From positions 1 through 6,539 of the forward strand of contig JARFPW010000281.1 of NCBI GenBank assembly GCA_029288095.1: a DNA stretch of 6,539 nt, read 5' to 3'. The first letter of the stretch is position 1, and every line of letters begins with the position of its first letter. Under the pieces are notes generated by a model. The model did no database searches and had not been told where the DNA came from. It was given only the letters and a program-made list of their open reading frames with translations. A program made the position numbers and the translations under genes. Shown one piece after another: positions 1 to 5,843 of the stretch. Origin of the DNA: Gemmatimonadota bacterium. Lineage in GTDB: Bacteria > Gemmatimonadota > Gemmatimonadetes > Palauibacterales > Palauibacteraceae.

Positions 1-58
1 CACCGAGGCCAAACCCGGCGATCAGCAGAGCCAGCACAACCGTCACGAAAATGTACAC
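1..58 (-). CDS. N-terminal fragment of a membrane protein, GTG start, runs off left edge
   Basis: Only the first 19 codons are in the window; the gene continues beyond base 1. Read on the minus strand from GTG at 58, they give (M)YIFVTVVLALLIAGFGLG, an almost purely hydrophobic stretch that looks like a first transmembrane helix or an uncleaved signal anchor. The start is chosen because a near-perfect Shine-Dalgarno, AGGAGG, sits at 69-64 with a five-base spacer. That strongly supports translation from here, although the fragment is very short. It is divergent from the ornithine aminotransferase gene. The family cannot be named from 19 residues: any small inner-membrane protein or multi-pass transporter would fit. 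The reading of a gene start is fairly secure; its function is unknown. Confidence 0.62.
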   Translation of the reverse strand, partial: MYIFVTVVLALLIAGFGLG

Positions 59-61
59 GCA

Positions 62-69
62 CTCCTCCT
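62..69 (-). promoter_or_regulatory. Strong Shine-Dalgarno of the left-edge membrane gene
   Basis: On the minus strand the sequence reads AGGAGGAG, followed by three bases and then GTG. It is the best ribosome binding site in the window. It is the main reason to accept the short GTG-started reading frame at the left edge. It also argues that the antiparallel plus-strand bases here are not the coding start of the aminotransferase. Confidence 0.6.
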
Positions 70-241
70 GTTTCTGGATACGAACACCGGGTGGCTCGCC
101 GACAGAATGTCCCCGCCGGGCGGTCCTGTCCAGACCATTGAAGCCTGCCGTACCAGGCGATTGCGCGCCCGCAGACCCGCGCCTAAGCTCTCCCTTGTCC
201 CTGCCGCGGCTGGCGTCGCGGGCAAACGCATACGGCACCAC

Positions 242-246
242 AAGGA
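242..246 (+). promoter_or_regulatory. Ribosome binding site of ornithine aminotransferase
   Basis: AAGGA ends eight bases before the ATG at 255. This site decides the start: it supports 255 over the in-frame ATG at 51, which would add 68 residues with no family resemblance. Confidence 0.6.
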
Positions 247-254
247 CGCATAGC

Positions 255-1472
255 ATGTCGCGCACCACGGGATTCATACAGGAAACCGATCGATACAGTG
301 CCCGGAATTACGGTCCCCTTCCGGTGGTGCTGAACCGTGGCGAGGGATGTTTCGTCTGGGATGTCGACGATCGCCGCTATCTGGACATGTTGTCGGCGTA
401 TTCTGCCCTGAATCAGGGTCATCGACACCCGGCCATCATCCAGGCACTCGATGACCAGTCCTCACGCCTCACGCTGACGTCGCGGGCCTTCCACAACGAT
501 CGCATGGGTTCGTTCCTCAAGGCCCTGTGCGACACGACCGGCTTCGACCGCGCGCTTCCCATGAATACCGGTGCCGAGGCGGTAGAGACGGCCATCAAGG
601 TTGCACGCAAATGGGGCTACGAGACGAAGGGCCTCGCCGAGGGAGAGGCTGAGATCATCGTCTGCGACAATAACTTCCATGGACGAACTACGACGATCGT
701 CGGCTTCTCATCAGAGGAGCAATATCGCGAGGGTTTCGGTCCGTTTGCGCCGGGTTTCCGGAACATCCCGTTCGGTGATCTCGAGGCACTCGAAGCGGCG
801 ATCTCGGAGCGTACCGTGGCGTTTCTCGTCGAGCCCATTCAGGGCGAGGGTGGCATCGTGGTGCCGCCTGACGGCTACCTGAACGACTGCCACGAGCTTT
901 GCCGGAAGAATGGCGTCCTGCTGCTCAACGACGAGATCCAGACGGGACTCGGCCGGACCGGGAAGCTGTTCTGCGGCGACTGGGACGGCACCCGGGGAGA
1001 CGTGCTCATCGTCGGCAAGGCGCTGGGCGGCGGTGTCTATCCCGTCTCTGCGATTCTGGCCAACGAGGACGTGATGCGTGTCTTCCATCCCGGGGATCAT
1101 GGATCGACGTTCGGCGGGAATCCCCTGGGTGCCGCCGTGGGTCAGGCATCCCTGGACGTGATCGTCGATGAAGGGCTGGCGGCGCGGTCGCTGGAGCTCG
1201 GCAACTGGTACGCAGAGGAGCTTCGTGCCATCGACTCTCCGCACATAGACCATGTACGCGGCCGCGGATTGATGATCGGCGTGGTGATCAAGGATGAATC
1301 GGGCCCGGCGCGGCCGTTCTGCGAAGCGCTCATGGAGCGGGGGATCCTGTGCAACGATACGCACCACCAGGTAATCCGGATCTCGCCTCCACTCGTGATC
1401 ACTCGGGCAATCCTGGAGGAGACGCTGCCGGTCTTCGCTGAGGTGACCTCTGGTGTCGGCGTGACGGTCTAA
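255..1472 (+). CDS. rocD: Ornithine aminotransferase (ornithine--oxo-acid transaminase)
   Basis: This is a 405-residue class III PLP-dependent aminotransferase, complete and of usual length. It moves the delta-amino group of L-ornithine to 2-oxoglutarate, giving glutamate-5-semialdehyde and glutamate, and so links arginine/ornithine breakdown to proline and glutamate in the cytoplasm. Visible landmarks are NTGAEA (104-109, PLP phosphate loop), VEPIQGEGG (192-200), NDEIQTG (225-231, with Asp226 facing the PLP ring nitrogen) and VGKALGGG (253-260, with Lys255 as the Schiff-base lysine). By alignment from memory to human OAT, its ornithine-specificity residues Tyr55, Tyr85 and Arg180 correspond to Tyr19, Tyr49 and Arg144. 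This favours OAT over acetylornithine or GABA aminotransferase. The start at 255 has an AAGGA site; an upstream in-frame ATG at 51 is rejected. The TAA stop overlaps the stop of the convergent cyclophilin gene. Confidence 0.95.
   Translation: MSRTTGFIQETDRYSARNYGPLPVVLNRGEGCFVWDVDDRRYLDMLSAYSALNQGHRHPAIIQALDDQSSRLTLTSRAFHNDRMGSFLKALCDTTGFDRALPMNTGAEAVETAIKVARKWGYETKGLAEGEAEIIVCDNNFHGRTTTIVGFSSEEQYREGFGPFAPGFRNIPFGDLEALEAAISERTVAFLVEPIQGEGGIVVPPDGYLNDCHELCRKNGVLLLNDEIQTGLGRTGKLFCGDWDGTRGDVLIVGKALGGGVYPVSAILANEDVMRVFHPGDHGSTFGGNPLGAAVGQASLDVIVDEGLAARSLELGNWYAEELRAIDSPHIDHVRGRGLMIGVVIKDESGPARPFCEALMERGILCNDTHHQVIRISPPLVITRAILEETLPVFAEVTSGVGVTV
1469..1472. other. Overlapping stop codons of convergent genes
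   Basis: The four bases CTAA serve as TAA (1470-1472) for the plus-strand ornithine aminotransferase and as TAG (1471-1469 on the minus strand) for the cyclophilin lipoprotein. There is therefore no room for an intergenic terminator. Each transcript must run into the antisense of the other gene, or be ended by Rho or by a signal within coding sequence. Confidence 0.85.
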
Positions 1473-2104
1473 GAGGGCGGACTGTCGGCCTGATCCGCCG
1501 AGTCGGTGACCACGATGGGGACGTCGGCTGCGCGCTTGGCGGCCCGGATGACAATCGTCTCCAGCGGAACGTCCTGGAACATGCCCGCTCTTCCCGTGGG
1601 CTGCCGGGCAATCTCGTCAACTACGTCCATCCCTTCGATCACCTTGCCGAAGACGGCATAACCCCATTCTCCGGGCTCGGTCCCGTGGTTCAGGCTCGCA
1701 TTGTCGACGAGGTTGATGAAGAACTGAGACCGGGCGCTGTGGGGTGTCGGCAGACGTGCCATCGCCACCGTGCCGCGCAGGTTCTTCAGTCCATTATCCG
1801 ATTCGTTGACTATCGTATCCCCGGTGACCGGCCGCTCGCTGATGTCTGGCTCGTAACCGCCAGCCTGGACCATGAAGCCGGGAATCACTCGATGGAAAAC
1901 CAGACCCTCGTAGAATCCGCTGTCCACGTACGACAGGAAGTTTGCCGCTGACACCGGTGCATCCTCGGTGAACAGTTCTACGCGAATATCGCCGAGAGAT
2001 GTCTCGAGCCTGACCGTCGGATGCATGTCGTCTCCTGTCGCACAACCCGTGAATAAGAGTGCGGTAAGCCCTGCGGCGACGCCGCGGGGTAATGTTCGTC
2101 GCAT
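1469..2104 (-). CDS. Lipoprotein cyclophilin-type peptidyl-prolyl cis-trans isomerase
   Basis: This 211-residue exported cyclophilin would catalyse cis-trans isomerisation of X-Pro bonds in proteins outside the cytoplasm. The start at 2104 gives a classic lipoprotein signal: basic MRRTLPR, a hydrophobic core (residues 8-18) and a lipobox ending FTGC with lipidated Cys21. Alanine at +2 would favour outer-membrane sorting under E. coli rules. The cyclophilin domain spans about 28-190, with FHRVIPGFMVQAGG (70-83, carrying the catalytic Arg72, Phe77 and Gln80), SQFFINLVDN (126-135) and GYAVFG (148-153). A hydrophilic tail of about 20 residues (192-211) follows the fold. A longer start at 2152 would put 16 charged residues before the signal peptide and overlap plsC, so it is less likely. 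The gene lies 17 bases behind plsC, probably in the same transcript. The family call is firm; no specific ppi symbol can be assigned. Confidence 0.93.
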   Translation of the reverse strand: MRRTLPRGVAAGLTALLFTGCATGDDMHPTVRLETSLGDIRVELFTEDAPVSAANFLSYVDSGFYEGLVFHRVIPGFMVQAGGYEPDISERPVTGDTIVNESDNGLKNLRGTVAMARLPTPHSARSQFFINLVDNASLNHGTEPGEWGYAVFGKVIEGMDVVDEIARQPTGRAGMFQDVPLETIVIRAAKRAADVPIVVTDSADQADSPPS

Positions 2105-2114
2105 GTTCCCTTTG

Positions 2115-2118
2115 CTCC
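2115..2118 (-). promoter_or_regulatory. Probable ribosome binding site of the cyclophilin lipoprotein
   Basis: The 17-base gap after the plsC stop reads GGGGGAGCAAAGGGAAC on the minus strand. GGAG here lies ten bases from the ATG at 2104, slightly long but usable. A second purine run, AAGGGA (2112-2107), is only two bases from the ATG and too close. The site supports the 2104 start, which is also the one that yields a proper lipoprotein signal peptide. Confidence 0.45.
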
Positions 2119-2121
2119 CCC

Positions 2122-2901
2122 TCAAGAGCTGGCTCCGCCGGATCCGATCCATGGTGGGCGCCGCCGGTCAGCCTCACCGGACTTGAGTGCCTGTATCCAC
2201 TCCAGCTGCGATTGCAGGGTCTCCATCACGTGATCGACGATCTGCTGCGCCGCCGCACGAGAGGTCGTGTCGGTGAGGTATTCCGCGTAGTCCACCGGCT
2301 CGCCGAACACGATATACACCCGTTGAAAGATCCGCGGCCACCGGGCATCGACAGGCAGCACCCGATCCAACCCGTCGATGGTGACCGGTATGACAGTTGG
2401 CTGGTGCTTGAGGATCACCACGCCTGCCCCGGGCCGGCCGCGTCCTATGGCCCCGCTGCGTGAGCGCGTCCCTTCCGGGAACAGGATCATCGTGCCCGAT
2501 TTGAGGGCGTGAAGCATGCGATTGAGTGCACCCAGATCACGGCGGCGCCGGCGTACCGGAATGCACTTCCATTGATCCGACCACCAGGACTGCCAGGCGT
2601 TCTGGTAAAAGAACTCCTCCCCGGCCGGGTTCCAGGGAATCAGGTACGGCTTGATGAATGACGGGCCGAAGTACGCGGTGAATCCGATGAAGAAGCTGTC
2701 GATCAGTGACTGATGGTTGGACAGGAGCAAAGTGTTGCGGCTCCTCGGAACATTCGACCTTCCGATCACCGTGGTGCGGTTCAGGACGTAGAACAGGATC
2801 GCACCGAGAAATGAAGTGCCATGCGTCGCCAGGTAGCTCGTCAGTGGCCAGAAGAAATTGAACACCGGGCCCCGGTGGTCCGGTCTGTATGGCCTGGTCA
2901 T
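2122..2901 (-). CDS. plsC: LPLAT/PlsC-family 1-acylglycerol-3-phosphate acyltransferase
   Basis: This is a 259-residue membrane-associated acyltransferase. The family transfers a fatty acyl group to lysophosphatidate or a related lysophospholipid at the inner membrane, making phosphatidate for phospholipid synthesis. The catalytic motif I is NHQSLID (62-68), with the His63-x4-Asp68 pair; motif III is FPEGTRS (141-147); motif IV is the IPVTIDG stretch (171-177). A hydrophobic N-terminal segment (about 14-40, FNFFWPL through FLGAILFYVL) probably anchors it. An unusual run of five arginines (117-121) lies between motifs I and III. The C-terminal tail is hydrophilic and rich in Arg, Pro and Gly. 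No strong Shine-Dalgarno precedes the ATG at 2901, so the start is a little uncertain. It is the first gene of a two-gene minus-strand unit with the cyclophilin. The acyl acceptor cannot be fixed from sequence, so the symbol is by family. Confidence 0.88.
   Translation of the reverse strand: MTRPYRPDHRGPVFNFFWPLTSYLATHGTSFLGAILFYVLNRTTVIGRSNVPRSRNTLLLSNHQSLIDSFFIGFTAYFGPSFIKPYLIPWNPAGEEFFYQNAWQSWWSDQWKCIPVRRRRRDLGALNRMLHALKSGTMILFPEGTRSRSGAIGRGRPGAGVVILKHQPTVIPVTIDGLDRVLPVDARWPRIFQRVYIVFGEPVDYAEYLTDTTSRAAAQQIVDHVMETLQSQLEWIQALKSGEADRRRPPWIGSGGASS
2539..2553 (-). other. Penta-arginine run inside the PlsC-like protein
   Basis: Residues 117-121 of the acyltransferase are five consecutive arginines, encoded by varied codons (CGC, CGG, CGC, CGC, CGT on the minus strand), so it is not a simple nucleotide repeat. 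It sits just after the KCIPV strand and before the helix leading to FPEGTRS, where family members often have a single conserved Arg. A role in gripping anionic membrane or substrate phosphate is plausible but inferred. Confidence 0.5.
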
Positions 2902-3106
2902 GTCGTCAGCAACTCGAGTCTCGATCGATGGTTGGAACTCCCGCCCGCATCATCCCGACTGGCGTCGCGGAATATTCGGTGCCGGCCCTCGCACTGCCAC
3001 CCGGGCAACAAACCGGACTCGGGCCAGGTACTCGCCGCCTACTGCGTGCCAGGCCATATTAAGGAGTATGGAATCCGATTCTTGAGACGCTCTGGCCTCC
3101 GCCCCC

Positions 3107-3118
3107 GACGTAAACGTC
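3107..3118. promoter_or_regulatory. Inverted repeat upstream of aconitase, possible operator
   Basis: GACGT-AA-ACGTC is a perfect 5-base inverted repeat with a two-base centre, lying 19 bases before the aconitase ATG. Its symmetry and position, in the expected 5' untranslated or promoter-proximal zone, suit a dimeric transcription factor site. A 10-base match in GC-rich DNA can also arise by chance, and no known regulator is recognised from it. Confidence 0.25.
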
Positions 3119-3127
3119 AGCCCTTCG

Positions 3128-3132
3128 AAAGG
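3128..3132 (+). promoter_or_regulatory. Ribosome binding site of aconitase
   Basis: AAAGG lies five bases before the ATG at 3138. An in-frame TAA at 3111-3113, with no other start codon between it and 3138, leaves this as the only sensible start. Confidence 0.55.
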
Positions 3133-3137
3133 CAGTC

Positions 3138-5843
3138 ATGAAGCGAGAAGGAACGATCGACTCTTTCGGCTCCCGACGGACGTTCACCACACCCGAAGGG
3201 GTGACGGCCGTGTTGTACGATATCGGTGCCCTGGAGCGTCAGGGCGTCGGCCGTGTGAACCGTCTTCCCTACTCGATCAAGATCTTGCTTGAGAACCTTC
3301 TGCGGTGGGAGGATGGCGATTCGGTCACCGCCGATGACATAGAAGCGCTGGCGTCCTGGGATCCGTCCGAGGAACGTGAGGTTGCCTTCCGGCCTTCGCG
3401 GGTCATCCTGCAGGACTTCACGGGCGTCCCGGCCGTTGTCGATCTTGCCGCGATGCGGGATGCGATGGCGGCTCTCGGTGGGGACCCGACGCTGATCAAC
3501 CCGATGATGCCGTCGGAACTGGTCATCGACCACTCGGTTCAGGTCGACTCGTTCGGCAAGCTCGCCTCGCTGCTCATCAACACGGAACGGGAATTCGAGC
3601 GCAATCAGGAGCGTTACGCTTTTCTCCGTTGGGGCCAGGAGTCGTTTGAAAACTTCCGGGTCGTTCCGCCGAGCACGGGCATCGTCCACCAGGTTAATCT
3701 CGAGTATCTCGCCCGGGTCGTGTTCTCCGAGACTCACGGCGGGGAGACGCTGGCCTATCCCGACACGCTCGTGGGAACCGACAGCCACACCACGATGATC
3801 AATGGACTGGGCGTCCTCGGCTGGGGCGTGGGCGGGATCGAAGCCGAGGCCGCGATGCTGGGACAGCCGATCAGCTTCCTGGTCCCCGAAGTCGTCGGAT
3901 TTCGACTCCACGGGACGTTGCCCGAGGGCGCTACGGCTACCGATCTAGTTCTTCGCGTGACGGAGATGCTGCGTTCGCGAGGCGTCGTCTCGAAGTTCGT
4001 GGAGTTCTTCGGTGACGGTCTCCCGGCCCTGTCCTTGGCCGACCGGGCGACGCTCGGAAACATGTCCCCGGAGTTCGGCTCGACATGCGCGATCTTCCCG
4101 ATCGACGCGGAGACGTTGAACTACCTGCGATTCACCGGCCGCGACGCGGAACACGTTGCTCTGGTCGAGGCCTATGCGCGGGAACTCGGCGTCTTCCACG
4201 AGCCCGGGATCGACGATGCCGACTACACGGACGCATTGGAGCTCGACCTCGCGACCGTGGAGCCGAGCATCGCCGGCCCCAAGCTGCCTCAGCAGCGCAT
4301 TCGACTCCGGGACTCCCGAGTGGCGTTCGAGTCCTGGCGGGCCACGGCCGTCGCCGGGGGCCCGAGGGAAGGCGTGCACACGGTGGCGGAAGCGCTCACC
4401 GGCGAACCGGTGGAGTTCACACTTAGTGACGGTGCGGTGGTGATCGCCGCGATCACCAGCTGCACGAATACATCGAATCCGAGCGTGATGGTGGGCGCCG
4501 GGCTGGTCGCCCGCAAAGCGGTTGAAGCGGGCCTCGCCAGGCAGCCCTGGGTGAAGACCAGCCTGGCACCGGGATCGAAGGTGGTCACGGAGTACCTCGA
4601 TAAGGCGGGCCTGACGCCGTACCTCGAGCAACTCGGCTTCAACCTGGTCGGATACGGATGCACGACGTGCATCGGCAACAGTGGCCCTCTGCCGGAACCG
4701 ATCACCCGGTCGATCCGCGAAGGGGATCTCACGGTATGCTCCGTGCTCTCGGGTAACCGCAACTTCGAGGGTCGGATCAATCCCGACACGCGAGCCAACT
4801 ATCTCGCCTCTCCGCCGCTTGTGGTGGCGTACGCGCTGGCCGGCCGCATGGATATCGACCTCTACGGGGAGCCGCTGGGCACGGGTACCGATGGACAGCC
4901 GGTATATCTCAAGGACCTGTGGCCGACTCAGGCGGAGATTCGAGACACGGTGCGGGACTCGGTGACCACCGAGCAGTTCGAACAGGAATACGCCGACGTG
5001 TTCACGGGCGACGATTCGTGGCGCGCACTACCCATTCCGACCGGCAGCCGATACGAGTGGCGCGAGGACTCGACGTATGTGCGGCTGCCACCGTTCTTCG
5101 AAGACATGGCGATCGACCCGGCTCCGCTGACTGATATCCGCGACGCACGCGTGCTCGCTCTCGTCGGTGATTCGGTGACGACGGACCATATTTCGCCGGC
5201 CGGGTCGATTTCGGTGGACTCCCCCGCCGCGCGCTACCTGCAGAACGCAGGCGTGGAGCGGCGCGACTTCAATTCGTATGGATCTCGCCGTGGGAATCAC
5301 GAGGTAATGATGCGCGGTACGTTCGCCAACGTGCGGCTGCGCAACCAGCTCGTGCCGGGCGTGGAGGGTGGATTCACCGCGCATTTCCCCGACGGCGAGC
5401 AGATGTCGATCTTCGATGCCGCCATGCTTTATCGGGATGAAGGCGTCCCGTTGATCGTGATCGCCGGAAAGGAATACGGAACGGGATCATCGCGCGACTG
5501 GGCGGCAAAGGGGCCTGCGCTCCTGGGTGTGCGTGCCGTCATCGCGACGGGATACGAGCGAATTCATCGGAGTAACTTGATCGGGATGGGTGTCCTTCCC
5601 CTGCAGTTCCCGAATGGAACCACTGCGGACGACCTCGGACTAGACGGGACCGAGGTGTATGACATCGACGGTCTGGCCGATGGCCTCCGGCCCGGAGCTA
5701 CCGTCCGCGTGACCGCACGGCCGTCCGGTAACGAGACCGTCGTGTTCGAGGCTGAGGTGCGGATCGATACGGAAGTTGAACTCACCTATTACACCAACGG
5801 AGGCATCTTGCAGACCGTCCTGCGGCAGATGCTCGAAAAATGA
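3138..5843 (+). CDS. acnA: Aconitate hydratase A (IRP1/AcnA type)
   Basis: This complete 901-residue enzyme has the usual length for the AcnA/IRP1 class. It isomerises citrate to isocitrate via cis-aconitate in the TCA (and glyoxylate) cycle, using a [4Fe-4S] cluster in the cytoplasm. The cluster ligands are Cys442 (in SCTNTSNPSV), Cys508 and Cys511 (in GYGCTTCIGNSGPL). Other active-site signatures are GTDSHTT (213-219, with Asp215 and His217), SGNRNFEGR (538-546), DSVTTDHISPAGS (678-690, start of the swivelling C-terminal domain) and GTGSSRDWAAKG (781-792, with Ser784 as presumed catalytic base and Arg786 binding substrate). All key residues are present, so it should be active. AcnA-type proteins in other bacteria also bind mRNA when the cluster is lost; that is family knowledge and is not shown here. 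Its stop overlaps the start of the S46 peptidase gene, so the two are probably cotranscribed. Confidence 0.97.
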   Translation: MKREGTIDSFGSRRTFTTPEGVTAVLYDIGALERQGVGRVNRLPYSIKILLENLLRWEDGDSVTADDIEALASWDPSEEREVAFRPSRVILQDFTGVPAVVDLAAMRDAMAALGGDPTLINPMMPSELVIDHSVQVDSFGKLASLLINTEREFERNQERYAFLRWGQESFENFRVVPPSTGIVHQVNLEYLARVVFSETHGGETLAYPDTLVGTDSHTTMINGLGVLGWGVGGIEAEAAMLGQPISFLVPEVVGFRLHGTLPEGATATDLVLRVTEMLRSRGVVSKFVEFFGDGLPALSLADRATLGNMSPEFGSTCAIFPIDAETLNYLRFTGRDAEHVALVEAYARELGVFHEPGIDDADYTDALELDLATVEPSIAGPKLPQQRIRLRDSRVAFESWRATAVAGGPREGVHTVAEALTGEPVEFTLSDGAVVIAAITSCTNTSNPSVMVGAGLVARKAVEAGLARQPWVKTSLAPGSKVVTEYLDKAGLTPYLEQLGFNLVGYGCTTCIGNSGPLPEPITRSIREGDLTVCSVLSGNRNFEGRINPDTRANYLASPPLVVAYALAGRMDIDLYGEPLGTGTDGQPVYLKDLWPTQAEIRDTVRDSVTTEQFEQEYADVFTGDDSWRALPIPTGSRYEWREDSTYVRLPPFFEDMAIDPAPLTDIRDARVLALVGDSVTTDHISPAGSISVDSPAARYLQNAGVERRDFNSYGSRRGNHEVMMRGTFANVRLRNQLVPGVEGGFTAHFPDGEQMSIFDAAMLYRDEGVPLIVIAGKEYGTGSSRDWAAKGPALLGVRAVIATGYERIHRSNLIGMGVLPLQFPNGTTADDLGLDGTEVYDIDGLADGLRPGATVRVTARPSGNETVVFEAEVRIDTEVELTYYTNGGILQTVLRQMLEK
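5840..5843 (+). other. ATGA stop/start overlap joining aconitase and S46 peptidase
   Basis: The bases ATGA contain both the peptidase ATG (5840-5842) and the aconitase TGA (5841-5843). The preceding 20 bases carry no Shine-Dalgarno-like purine run beyond the AAAAA of the aconitase terminal codons. Ribosomes finishing aconitase probably reinitiate here. Confidence 0.8.

Larger units (their letters stand above)
59..254. other. Divergent intergenic region, membrane gene / ornithine aminotransferase
   Basis: These 196 bases must carry the promoters of both divergent genes. I could not find a convincing sigma-70 pair with correct spacing on either strand. There are isolated TTG-containing hexamers (TTGAAG at 138-143, TTGTCC at 195-200), but neither has a -10-like partner about 17 bases downstream. 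A weak GACAG/CTGTC inverted repeat (101-105 and 126-130) has a 20-base loop and no poly-T, so it is not a terminator. The plus-strand frame is open here in phase with the aminotransferase, but its translation resembles nothing. Confidence 0.5.
2902..3137. other. Divergent intergenic region, plsC / aconitase
   Basis: These 236 bases must hold the promoters of the minus-strand plsC unit and of the plus-strand aconitase unit. An AT-richer patch around 3055-3070 (CATATTAAGGAGTATG) stands out against the GC-rich background and could be part of a promoter, but no well-spaced -35/-10 pair is evident. Near the aconitase end there is a short inverted repeat at 3107-3118 and the ribosome binding site at 3128-3132. 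No gene is supported here: the open frame running 2821-3141 on the plus strand is antisense to plsC and resembles nothing. Confidence 0.55.

Noticed and set aside
101..130. GACAG/CTGTC inverted repeat in the left intergenic gap as a terminator or operator
   Set aside because: The arms are only five bases with a 20-base loop and there is no following T-run; chance is the simplest explanation.
51..254. 68-residue N-terminal extension of ornithine aminotransferase from the ATG at 51
   Set aside because: The extension has no family similarity, overlaps the start and ribosome binding site of the divergent membrane gene, and the ATG at 255 has its own AAGGA site and matches the family's usual N-terminus.
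711..1367. 218-codon open frame on the minus strand
   Set aside because: Antisense to the well-conserved aminotransferase coding sequence; composition is Arg/His-rich, as expected of an out-of-phase frame in GC-rich DNA.
2105..2152. Longer cyclophilin start at 2152
   Set aside because: It would put 16 mostly polar, basic residues ahead of the lipoprotein signal peptide and overlap the end of plsC; the 2104 start gives a normal signal peptide and has a purine-rich site in the gap.
3061..3085. AAGGAG followed by a five-codon mini-ORF (ATG at 3068), as a possible leader peptide
   Set aside because: Only one base separates the purine run from the ATG, too close for normal initiation, and the encoded residues (MESDS) show no attenuator-like codon run.
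2821..3141. Plus-strand open frame across the plsC-aconitase gap
   Set aside because: Partly antisense to plsC, ends just inside the aconitase start, no ribosome binding site or family resemblance.
3117..3911. 264-codon open frame on the minus strand
   Set aside because: Wholly antisense to the aconitase N-terminal half, with no recognisable domain; a GC-rich shadow.
3945..4631. 228-codon open frame on the minus strand
   Set aside because: Antisense to aconitase, low-complexity Arg/His-rich translation, no motif.
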